Under the pieces are notes generated by a model, which worked only from the letters and a program-made list of their open reading frames with translations, searched no databases and was not told the DNA's origin. A stretch of 35,044 nt of DNA from Piscirickettsiaceae bacterium (GTDB taxonomy: Bacteria; Pseudomonadota; Gammaproteobacteria; Nitrosococcales; Methylophagaceae), in NCBI GenBank assembly GCA_013215775.1, contig JABSQO010000019.1, forward strand, positions 1-35,044, given 5' to 3'. Both the position numbers and the translations under genes were made by a program. Positions within the stretch are counted from its first letter, which is position 1. Each line of letters begins with the position of its first letter. Of the stretch, positions 1-7,675 are shown piece after piece.

Positions 1-623
1 TTACTAAAGTCGGCAATTCCTGCAGAGGCCAATGTTTTGATTGGCCCCGCTGAAACGGCATTAACACGAGTACCTTCTGGGCCTAATGACAATGCCATAT
101 AACGCACACTTGCTTCTAAGCTTGCTTTGGCAACGCCCATTACATTGTAGTTTTCAATGGCGCGTTCAGCACCTAAATAACTTAAGGTGAGTAGAGAGCC
201 ATTACGACCAGCCATCATTTCTCTACCCGCTTTGGCTAATGCTGCAAAACTATAAGCACTAATATCATGGGCGATGGCAAAACCTTCACGAGTAACACTA
301 TCAACATAGTTTCCTTGCAATTGCTCACGAGGAGCGAAAGCGACGGCATGAATGATGGTATCTAATCCATCCCAATGCTGTCCGAGTTGCTCAAAAACAG
401 CATCAATTTGTTCATCACTAGCAACGTCACATGGAAAAAGTAGAGAAGTGTCTGCGCCACATTTCTCTGCGATTTTTTCAACACGTGATTTTAATTTGTC
501 CGATTGGTAAGTAAATGCAAGTTCTGCACCTTCACGAGCCATGGCAAGTGCAATACCTGACGCGATAGAACGAGGGCTGGCAACACCAACAATTAAAACA
601 CGTTTGCCTTGTAAGAAACCCAT
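1..623 (-). CDS. fabI: Enoyl-[acyl-carrier-protein] reductase (NADH) FabI, 3' part missing
   Basis: FabI reduces the enoyl-ACP double bond in the last step of each round of type II fatty acid synthesis, in the cytoplasm. Reading the minus strand from an ATG at 623 gives about 207 codons without a stop, so the C-terminal fifth or so lies beyond the left edge (the family is usually about 260 residues). The start [19 protein letters not shown] matches the atypical short-chain dehydrogenase nucleotide-binding loop of FabI. The active-site stretch [19 protein letters not shown] carries the family's paired Tyr and the Tyr-x6-Lys. A clear GGAGA ribosome-binding site lies just before the ATG. The gene diverges from the solute-binding lipoprotein gene across 127 bases. 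The assignment is very secure; only the missing end is unknown. Confidence 0.96.
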   Translation of the reverse strand, partial: MGFLQGKRVLIVGVASPRSIASGIALAMAREGAELAFTYQSDKLKSRVEKIAEKCGADTSLLFPCDVASDEQIDAVFEQLGQHWDGLDTIIHAVAFAPREQLQGNYVDSVTREGFAIAHDISAYSFAALAKAGREMMAGRNGSLLTLSYLGAERAIENYNVMGVAKASLEASVRYMALSLGPEGTRVNAVSAGPIKTLASAGIADFS

Positions 624-710
624 GGGTTATCTCCTAATAGTATGGAATAAAGTAATAAAATGACTTACATATTAGCATTTATGGAACAGGCAGTGTCAGT
701 GTGAACTGGT

Positions 711-716
711 TATAAT
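711..716 (+). promoter_or_regulatory. Likely -10 box for the solute-binding lipoprotein gene
   Basis: A perfect TATAAT stands 34 bases before the ATG at 751, in the 127-base divergent spacer between fabI and the lipoprotein gene. No good -35 hexamer is seen at 16-18 bases, so promoter strength is uncertain. A GAGG ribosome-binding site is present near 743. Confidence 0.4.
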
Positions 717-750
717 GCATGTCATTCATTAATGTTTAATTAGAGGCTGT

Positions 751-2889
751 ATGCGATATTTCTGGACCTTTTATATCGTTATTTTATTGAGTTTGTCTGG
801 CTGTGAATTGTCGGCCATTAATTCGCCGTATCCTCAGCAAGAAGCCGATGAAGCTGTGTTGTACACTTCATTTGCATTACGGCCAAAACACCTTGATCCA
901 GCACGATCTTATAGTTCTAATGAAGTTAGTTTCACTGGCCAGATTTATGAGCCACCGCTGCAGTATCATTATTTAAAACGGCCTTATACCCTGATACCAC
1001 TTACTGCCACTGAACTTCCGACCGTTCGTTATTTTGATGCGGACCATAATGAGCTAGATGAAGAAGACCAAGATGTTGCTTATAGTATTTATGAAATTTC
1101 AATTAAATCCGGTATTTTGTATCAGCCCCATCCCGCATTTGTAAAAGGTAAGGAAGGCGAGTTTTTATACCATTTTATGAATTCGGAACAACTCGAGGCT
1201 ATTGATACTTTATCTGACTTTGCACAACAAGGAAGTCGCGAATTAACTGCTCAAGATTATGTGTATCAAATTAAGCGATTAGCGCACCCCGAGATCCATT
1301 CTCCAATAGTAGGCTTAATGGGTGAATATATCGTTGGTTTGGCAGATTATGCCGAACAGCTACGCCAACAAAAACAGAGAGATCTGGACATTGACTTGCG
1401 GGCCACTGATATCGCTGGGGTAAGTGTTACTGGCCGATATAGCTACCAAATTAAAGTATTTGGTAAATACCCTCAATTACGTTATTGGTTGGCGATGCCA
1501 TTTTTTGCTCCAGTGCCTTGGGAAGCAGATGTATTTTATGGACAAGAAGGCCTAGTAGAAAAAAATATTACAATGGATTGGTTCCCGGTGGGAACGGGAC
1601 CTTATCAATTGACTAAAAATGATCCTAACCGGCAAATGATATTGGAGAAAAACCCCAATTATCACGTTGAATATTACCCTAATGAAGGTGAAGAAACAGA
1701 TCGTGCACAGGGTCTGTTGAATGATGCCGGTCAGACATTGCCCTTTATTGATAAAGTGGTCTTTACCTTAGAAAAAGAAAGTATTTCGTATTGGAACAAA
1801 TTTCTACAAGGTTATTACGATATCAGTGGAATTAGTTCTGATAGTTTTGATCAAGCGATTCAAATGAGTGATTCAGGCGCTTTTGGTTTGAGTGATATCA
1901 TGAAACAGAAAGGCATTGAATTAAAAACAGCAGTCGAAACTTCAATTTTTTATATTGGCTTTAATATGGAAGATTCAATTGTCGGTGGTTATAGTGAGCA
2001 GGCAAAAAAAATACGGCAAGCAATTTCTATTGCGATAGATTATGAAGAATATATTTCTATTTTTGCTAATAGTCGTGGCATTGCAGCTCAAGGGCCGATT
2101 CCTCCTGGTATCTTTGGTTATACCGAAGGGCAAGAAGGTATTAATCCCTATGTTTACGATTGGAACGGTGATAGTGCACAACGAAAATCGATTATTAAAG
2201 CGCGTGAATTGTTAGCTCAAGCAGGATATCCAGAAGGGCGCTCACAACAAACAGGTGCACCATTAATTCTCTATTTTGATGTGACAGGTAGTGGTCCTGA
2301 TTCAAAAGCGCGTTTTGATTGGATGCGAAAGCAGTATCAAAAATTAGGCATACAGTTAGTGATTCGTGAAACGGATTACAATCGTTTCCAAGACAAGATG
2401 CAAACAGGTCAAGCTCAGATTTTCCAATGGGGTTGGAATGCCGATTATCCTGATCCTGAAAACTTCTTATTTTTATTGTATGGCCCTAATGGTAAACGGG
2501 TATCAGGTGGACAAAATGCAAATAATTATCAAAATGATGAATTTGATCGATTATTTGAGCAAATGCGAGTGATGCCAGACACTCATATACGGCAAGAAAT
2601 TATTGATAAAATGATAGCGATTTTGCATGAAGAATCGCCTTGGGTATGGGGCTTCCACCCTAAACAGTTTTCGCTCTATCATGTGTGGAATAGTAATGTA
2701 AAACCCAATCTAATGGCCAACAATACGTTGAAGTATCGTCGTATTAATGCCGATGAACGGCATATATTACAGAAACAATGGAATCAGCCGTTATTATGGC
2801 CACTGGCACTAGTCATATTCGCATTAATATTGTTGTTGTTACCTGCGTTGTTAATGTTCCGTAACAAAAAGCAGAAAAAAATCACATAA
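751..2889 (+). CDS. Peptide/oligopeptide ABC-type solute-binding lipoprotein with C-terminal membrane anchor
   Basis: 712 residues, resembling family 5 extracellular solute-binding proteins (DppA/OppA class). The N-terminus has a lipoprotein signal with lipobox LSGC, putting the lipidated Cys at residue 18. The body has typical family 5 stretches such as FPVGTGPYQLTKNDPNRQMI, KKIRQAISIAIDYEEYI, and a C-terminal half with FQWGWNADYPDPENFLFLLY. Unusually, it ends with a hydrophobic helix (about residues 682-705, PLALVIFALILLLLPALLMF) and a basic tail, so the protein would be held in the inner membrane at both ends. It is longer than ordinary DppA (about 530). No permease or ATPase gene follows; the next gene is pomA. 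A DppB-type permease lies 24 kb away at 27319 and may be the partner (inference). The ligand cannot be told from sequence. Confidence 0.85.
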   Translation: MRYFWTFYIVILLSLSGCELSAINSPYPQQEADEAVLYTSFALRPKHLDPARSYSSNEVSFTGQIYEPPLQYHYLKRPYTLIPLTATELPTVRYFDADHNELDEEDQDVAYSIYEISIKSGILYQPHPAFVKGKEGEFLYHFMNSEQLEAIDTLSDFAQQGSRELTAQDYVYQIKRLAHPEIHSPIVGLMGEYIVGLADYAEQLRQQKQRDLDIDLRATDIAGVSVTGRYSYQIKVFGKYPQLRYWLAMPFFAPVPWEADVFYGQEGLVEKNITMDWFPVGTGPYQLTKNDPNRQMILEKNPNYHVEYYPNEGEETDRAQGLLNDAGQTLPFIDKVVFTLEKESISYWNKFLQGYYDISGISSDSFDQAIQMSDSGAFGLSDIMKQKGIELKTAVETSIFYIGFNMEDSIVGGYSEQAKKIRQAISIAIDYEEYISIFANSRGIAAQGPIPPGIFGYTEGQEGINPYVYDWNGDSAQRKSIIKARELLAQAGYPEGRSQQTGAPLILYFDVTGSGPDSKARFDWMRKQYQKLGIQLVIRETDYNRFQDKMQTGQAQIFQWGWNADYPDPENFLFLLYGPNGKRVSGGQNANNYQNDEFDRLFEQMRVMPDTHIRQEIIDKMIAILHEESPWVWGFHPKQFSLYHVWNSNVKPNLMANNTLKYRRINADERHILQKQWNQPLLWPLALVIFALILLLLPALLMFRNKKQKKIT

Positions 2890-2991
2890 ATACCGCTTGG
2901 GCTACAGATTTTTTGACTGGTTTTGGGTAGAATTAGTCGAATTATTTAAGACGCGAAAATAGTGCATCAAGCATAATTAAGGAGATAATGA

Positions 2992-3771
2992 GTGGATTTA
3001 GCTACAGTAGTAGGCCTTGTCATTGCTTGGCTTCTTATAATAGGCACTATAGCAACCGGCTCAGGTGCGCTGGTATTTATCAATATACCTTCATTAGTAA
3101 TTGTTCTTGGTGGCACAATTGCGGTAGTTATGATGCGCTTTTCACTGAGTCAAACGATTGGCTCCTTTAAAATGGCTTTAAAAGCTTTTATGCATAAAGC
3201 AGAAACTGCTGAAGAATTAATCGCATCAGTTGTTGATTTAGCGGGTATTGCTAGAAAAGAAGGGTTGCTAGCACTAGAGGGACAAGAAATTAATAATCCT
3301 GTTTTAGAAACAGGCATTCGTATGTTGGTAGATGGTCATGAACCCGCAATAGTGAAAAAAGCACTGTCTACAGAAATGAATGAAACAGTCGCGCGTCATA
3401 AAATAGGGCAAGATTTGTTCAAACAAATGGGTGATGCTGGACCGGCAATGGGTATGATTGGAACATTGATTGGTTTGGTCCAAATGTTATCCAATATGTC
3501 AGATCCAAAATCCATTGGCCCAGCAATGGCAGTGGCGCTATTAACGACACTTTATGGTGCGATGCTAGCCAATATGTTTGCATTACCGATATCAGACAAG
3601 TTGAAACTACGTAGTGCGGAAGAACAAATGAATAAGAATATTATTATTCAAAGTGTTTTGGGCATTCAGGAAGGTCAGAACCCTAAAGTTCTGGAAGAGT
3701 TACTGTTTAATTACTTACCTGTATCGCGACGTAATGGTGATAATGCAGATACAGCGACGGCTACTGAATAA
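2992..3771 (+). CDS. pomA: Flagellar motor stator protein PomA/MotA (sodium-type)
   Basis: 259 residues, the four-helix stator subunit that with PomB forms the ion channel driving flagellar rotation. The N-terminus MDLATVVGLVIAWLL and IPSLVIVLGGTIAVVMMRF resemble Vibrio PomA more than the longer proton-type E. coli MotA. The conserved core GPAMGMIGTLIGLVQML and the proline-containing helices are present. The start is GTG at 2992, seven bases after GGAG; the ATG at 2988 is out of frame and too close to that site. pomB follows after 29 bases, so the two are co-transcribed. No other flagellar gene is in the window, as is common for stator pairs. Sodium use is inferred from similarity. Confidence 0.93.
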   Translation: MDLATVVGLVIAWLLIIGTIATGSGALVFINIPSLVIVLGGTIAVVMMRFSLSQTIGSFKMALKAFMHKAETAEELIASVVDLAGIARKEGLLALEGQEINNPVLETGIRMLVDGHEPAIVKKALSTEMNETVARHKIGQDLFKQMGDAGPAMGMIGTLIGLVQMLSNMSDPKSIGPAMAVALLTTLYGAMLANMFALPISDKLKLRSAEEQMNKNIIIQSVLGIQEGQNPKVLEELLFNYLPVSRRNGDNADTATATE

Positions 3772-3800
3772 TGCATTGGACACATTAAAGTGAACTTGGT

Positions 3801-4706
3801 ATGAGTGAAGAAGCAGAAGAGCATGATTGTGATTGTCCTCCTGAGGGCTTGCCAGCCTATATGGGGACATTTGCTGACTTAATGTCACTGTTGATGTGTT
3901 TCTTTGTACTGCTATTGTCATTTTCAGAGATGGATGCACTGAAATATAAGATGGTGGTTAAGTCATTAGATAATGCTTTCGGTGTACAACGACAAGTAGC
4001 AGCGAATGAAATACCGAAAGGGACTAGCATTATTGCACAAGAATTTAGTCCCGGTGAGCCTCGGCCAACACCACTAAAAGAAGTTCGGCAAGATACGCAA
4101 GATGATTCACGTGACGATTTGAAAATCAAAATGAATGCGGATGAGATCGAAAAAGAACAGGCTAAACAACAAGCCAAAAATATAGCAGAAGAAGTGGAAA
4201 AATTTAAAGAAGCATTAGAAAGTGAAATTGCTGAAGGGTTAATTTCAATTGAGAGTCAATTAAACCGAATTGTAATACGAATTCGAGAGAAGGGTTCTTT
4301 TCAATCAGGTGATGCGAAATTAAACACAAACTTTGAACCTATTTTGGATAAAATCCGCGAGGTGTTGCTTAAAACTGATGGTGGTATCGCTGTTGCTGGA
4401 CATACGGATAATATTCCTATTAACACACCACGATATCGGTCAAACTGGGAGTTATCTTCATCGCGAGCGACATCAGTCGTGCATGAACTATTGAAAACAG
4501 GTGAAATGACCCCTGGGCGGTTTGTCATCGAAGGGTATGCTGATGTTCAGCCATTAACGACAAATGATACGGTAGCGAATCGTGCGACAAATAGACGGGT
4601 GGAAATTATAGTTCTTAAGTCAGCTGTGAAAGATGAAGTTATTAGGTCAATTGATAGGCTGAATCAAGAATATGATTCAATTAAAGGTGTAATTACAGAT
4701 ATTTGA
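3801..4706 (+). CDS. pomB: Flagellar motor stator protein PomB/MotB (sodium-type)
   Basis: 301 residues. A short acidic, Cys-containing N-terminus (HDCDCPPEGLP) precedes the single membrane helix, which contains the ion-binding Asp26 in GTFADLMSLLMCFFVLLLSF. This arrangement, and the following stretch IPKGTSIIAQEF, closely resemble Vibrio PomB. A linker with a coiled-coil tendency (about 105-150) leads to an OmpA/MotB peptidoglycan-binding domain (about 160-275) with VAGHTDNIPI and NWELSSSRA. It anchors the stator to the cell wall. There is no good Shine-Dalgarno site before the ATG, so translation may depend on pomA. Confidence 0.93.
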   Translation: MSEEAEEHDCDCPPEGLPAYMGTFADLMSLLMCFFVLLLSFSEMDALKYKMVVKSLDNAFGVQRQVAANEIPKGTSIIAQEFSPGEPRPTPLKEVRQDTQDDSRDDLKIKMNADEIEKEQAKQQAKNIAEEVEKFKEALESEIAEGLISIESQLNRIVIRIREKGSFQSGDAKLNTNFEPILDKIREVLLKTDGGIAVAGHTDNIPINTPRYRSNWELSSSRATSVVHELLKTGEMTPGRFVIEGYADVQPLTTNDTVANRATNRRVEIIVLKSAVKDEVIRSIDRLNQEYDSIKGVITDI

Positions 4707-4770
4707 AAAGAGAATGATCCTGAATAAATGGCTCAACTAACTATTGAGGGTATTTTATCTGGTGTTAAAG

Positions 4771-4799
4771 TTAACGCATGGGTCATAGTTTGTTATAAA
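4771..4799 (+). promoter_or_regulatory. Putative sigma-70 promoter for leuD and the downstream run
   Basis: TTAACG (4771-4776) and TATAAA (4794-4799) are separated by exactly 17 bases, 26 bases before the leuD ATG. This is the best promoter match in the pomB-leuD spacer and would start the leuD-leuB-asd run. It is predicted by eye only. Confidence 0.5.
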
Positions 4800-4825
4800 A
4801 TACGTTATAGAATGAAGAAGAATTA

Positions 4826-5464
4826 ATGCAAAAATTTACTGTAGAACAAGGTGTTGTAATTCCATTAGATCGACCTAATGTCGATACCGATGCCATTATC
4901 CCAAAACAATTTTTAAAATCTATTCACCGAAGTGGTTTTGGGCCGAATTTATTTGATGAATGGCGTTACCTTGATTTAGGTGAGCCGGGTAAAAGTTGTG
5001 ATGGACGACCATTAAATCCTGATTTTGTTCTAAATCAACAACGTTATCAGGGTGGAACAATTTTATTAGCTCGTGAAAACTTTGGCTGTGGCTCCAGTAG
5101 AGAGCATGCTGTTTGGGCGTTAGATGATTTTGGTATCCGCGTGATTATTGCCTCAAGTTTTGCCGATATTTTCTTTACTAACACTAGTAAGAATGGTGTT
5201 TTAGCTATACAGCTGAACGAAAAAATAGTCGATACACTGTTTGATAAGGTGCAATCGACACCGGGTTATCAATTAACAGTAGATTTATCTGAACAAATTA
5301 TTACCTTAGACAATGGCGATACAGTTAATTTTGAGGTTGATCCATTTAAAAAGCATTGTTTATTGAATGGCTTAGATGATATCGATTTAACGTTGCAACA
5401 TGCTGATGATATTGAGGCATACGAGCAACAGCGTAAAAAACAAGCACCATGGCTGTTTTCATAG
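4826..5464 (+). CDS. leuD: 3-isopropylmalate dehydratase small subunit LeuD
   Basis: 212 residues, usual for the family. LeuD forms the swivel-domain subunit that pairs with the iron-sulfur subunit LeuC to isomerise 2- to 3-isopropylmalate in leucine synthesis. The signature [20 protein letters not shown] is intact, as are [14 protein letters not shown] near the N-terminus and [10 protein letters not shown] near the end. leuC, normally just upstream, is absent: the preceding genes are pomA-pomB. LeuC must be encoded elsewhere. leuB follows after 46 bases. Confidence 0.97.
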   Translation: MQKFTVEQGVVIPLDRPNVDTDAIIPKQFLKSIHRSGFGPNLFDEWRYLDLGEPGKSCDGRPLNPDFVLNQQRYQGGTILLARENFGCGSSREHAVWALDDFGIRVIIASSFADIFFTNTSKNGVLAIQLNEKIVDTLFDKVQSTPGYQLTVDLSEQIITLDNGDTVNFEVDPFKKHCLLNGLDDIDLTLQHADDIEAYEQQRKKQAPWLFS

Positions 5465-5510
5465 CTGTTCATGGATTATAAATTATAAATTGAGTAGTGA
5501 ATAACAAAGA

Positions 5511-6581
5511 ATGACAAAGAAAATAGCAGTATTAGCCGGTGATGGCATTGGTCCAGAAATTGTTGCTGAAGCCGTTAAAGTATTAAAAGCATTAGGGCAA
5601 AGTGGGTTAGAAATTGAACTTGAATATGGTTTGATTGGTGGTGCTGCTTATGATGAGACTGGTACACCTTTACCAACAGAAACAGTTGCAATGTCAAAAT
5701 CTGCTGATGCTATATTATTGGGTGCTGTAGGTGGTTATAAGTGGGAATCTCTCGATATTAGTGTGCGACCAGAAAAGGGCTTATTAGGTATCCGTAGCGA
5801 ATTAAATTTGTTTGCCAATTTGCGACCAGCGATCCTTTACCCACAGTTAGCAGATGCCTCTTCATTAAAGGCTGAAGTCGTTTCTGGTTTAGATTTAATG
5901 ATTGTCCGCGAGTTGACTGGTGGTATTTATTTTGGGCAACCTCGTGGTATTCGCACACTTGATAACGGTGAAAAACAAGGTTTTAACACCTTGGTTTATA
6001 GTGAAAGTGAAATAACACGGATCGGTAAAGTAGCATTTGATATCGCTAAAAAACGGCAAGGTCGCTTATGTAGTGTTGATAAAGCAAATGTACTGGAATG
6101 TACTGAGTTATGGCGTGAAACCATGACAGAACTGGCTAATGACTATGATGACGTTGAATTAAGTCATATGTATGTTGATAACGCGGCAATGCAGTTAGTG
6201 CGAGCTCCTAAACAGTTTGATGTCATGGTAACAACCAATATGTTTGGCGATATTTTGTCTGATTGTGCTTCAATGCTAACGGGTTCAATTGGCATGTTGC
6301 CATCCGCTTCATTAGACGAGAATGGCAAAGGTATGTATGAACCTATTCATGGTTCTGCCCCAGATATTGCAGGTCAAAATATAGCGAATCCTTTAGCAAC
6401 AATTTTATCTGTTTCGATGATGCTTCGTTATACCCTCGGCGAACCTGATATGGCTGATCGTGTTGAACAGGCTGTGAGTAAGGTGCTTGACCAAGGTTTA
6501 CGTACGGCAGATATTTATTCTGATGGCATGACGAAAGTAGGTACGATTGAGATGGGCGATGCTGTTGTTGCAGCGTTGTAA
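5511..6581 (+). CDS. leuB: 3-isopropylmalate dehydrogenase LeuB
   Basis: 356 residues. It oxidises and decarboxylates 3-isopropylmalate with NAD in leucine synthesis. Visible landmarks are the N-terminal [18 protein letters not shown], the substrate-binding arginines around [21 protein letters not shown], the catalytic Tyr in [14 protein letters not shown], the metal-binding stretch [14 protein letters not shown] and the nucleotide-binding [12 protein letters not shown]. It lies between leuD and asd in the order common in gammaproteobacteria. Confidence 0.97.
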   Translation: MTKKIAVLAGDGIGPEIVAEAVKVLKALGQSGLEIELEYGLIGGAAYDETGTPLPTETVAMSKSADAILLGAVGGYKWESLDISVRPEKGLLGIRSELNLFANLRPAILYPQLADASSLKAEVVSGLDLMIVRELTGGIYFGQPRGIRTLDNGEKQGFNTLVYSESEITRIGKVAFDIAKKRQGRLCSVDKANVLECTELWRETMTELANDYDDVELSHMYVDNAAMQLVRAPKQFDVMVTTNMFGDILSDCASMLTGSIGMLPSASLDENGKGMYEPIHGSAPDIAGQNIANPLATILSVSMMLRYTLGEPDMADRVEQAVSKVLDQGLRTADIYSDGMTKVGTIEMGDAVVAAL

Positions 6582-6607
6582 TTTAAGTTTAAAATTTAGG
6601 ATATAGA

Positions 6608-7630
6608 GTGAGTAAAAAAGTTGATATTGCCGTAGTTGGTGCCACAGGCGCAGTGGGTGAAACAATGTTGGAGATTTTGCATCAGCGTGATTTCCCAGTC
6701 GGTAAAGTATATGCATTGGCCAGTGAACGATCGGCTGGGAGCATGGTTAGTTTTGGTAATAAATCATTAATTGTTGAAGATTTAGCAACGTTTGATTTTT
6801 CAAAAGTGCAAATTGGCTTGTTTTCGCCGGGTGCAAGTGTATCGAAAATCTATGCCCCAAAAGCGGCAGAAGCAGGATGTGTCGTCATTGATAATACATC
6901 ACAGTTTCGATATGACGACGATATCCCGTTAGTGGTTCCTGAGGTCAACCCTCATGCCATTGCCGATTATAAGAATCGCGGCATTATTGCCAATCCAAAC
7001 TGTTCAACTATCCAAATGATGGTGGCACTTAAACCTATCTATGATGCAGTGGGTATTACACGTATTAATGTATGTACATATCAAGCTGTATCAGGCACTG
7101 GTAAACCAGCTATGGATGAGTTAGCGAAACAAACAGCTGCATTATTAAATGGTCGTCCAGTCGAAAGTAGTGTCTACCCAAGACAAATAGCGTTTAATGT
7201 CTTACCACAAATAGATGTGTTTGAAGACAATGGCTACACCAAAGAAGAAATGAAGATGGTGTGGGAAACAAAGAAAATTTTGGAGGACGATAGTATTGCC
7301 GTGAATCCAACCGCAGTACGTGTCCCTGTTTTTTATGGCCATTCAGAAGCGATACATATTGAAACAAAAGATAAGATAACGGCTCAAGAAGCCACAAAAT
7401 TATTATCAGAATTTGAAGGTATCGTAGTGATTGATGAGCATGCTGATGGTGGTTATCCAACAGCGGTTAGTGATGCCTCGGGTACTGATCCTGTTTACGT
7501 AGGGCGAATTCGTGAAGATATTTCACATCCAAAGGGTTTGAATTTATGGGTAGTAGCGGATAATGTGCGTAAAGGTGCGGCCTTAAACAGTATACAAATT
7601 GCTGAATTATTGGTTGAAAAGTATCTGTAA
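6608..7630 (+). CDS. asd: Aspartate-semialdehyde dehydrogenase
   Basis: 340 residues, starting at GTG with AGGA six bases upstream. It makes aspartate semialdehyde, the branch point to lysine, diaminopimelate, threonine and methionine. The nucleotide-binding loop VVGATGAVGETML is at residues 9-21 and the catalytic Cys is residue 132 in ANPNCSTIQM. The substrate-binding HSEAIHIE segment is also present. The length and the alignment without gaps fit the shorter, Gram-positive/Pseudomonas Asd2-like form. The leuB-asd-fimV-truA order is widely conserved in gammaproteobacteria. Confidence 0.96.
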   Translation: MSKKVDIAVVGATGAVGETMLEILHQRDFPVGKVYALASERSAGSMVSFGNKSLIVEDLATFDFSKVQIGLFSPGASVSKIYAPKAAEAGCVVIDNTSQFRYDDDIPLVVPEVNPHAIADYKNRGIIANPNCSTIQMMVALKPIYDAVGITRINVCTYQAVSGTGKPAMDELAKQTAALLNGRPVESSVYPRQIAFNVLPQIDVFEDNGYTKEEMKMVWETKKILEDDSIAVNPTAVRVPVFYGHSEAIHIETKDKITAQEATKLLSEFEGIVVIDEHADGGYPTAVSDASGTDPVYVGRIREDISHPKGLNLWVVADNVRKGAALNSIQIAELLVEKYL

Positions 7631-7675
7631 GTGTTAGGATTGTGTTTAACAGAGCTTAAACTTAAGGAGTTTGAA

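Noticed and set aside
2988-3170. ATG start at 2988 near pomA
   Set aside because: It is in another frame, only three bases after GGAG, and ends after 60 codons; the GTG at 2992 gives full-length PomA.
7631-7675. N-terminal extension of FimV from a GTG
   Set aside because: The ATG at 7676 has a strong ribosome-binding site and starts directly with a signal peptide; the extension would bury it.
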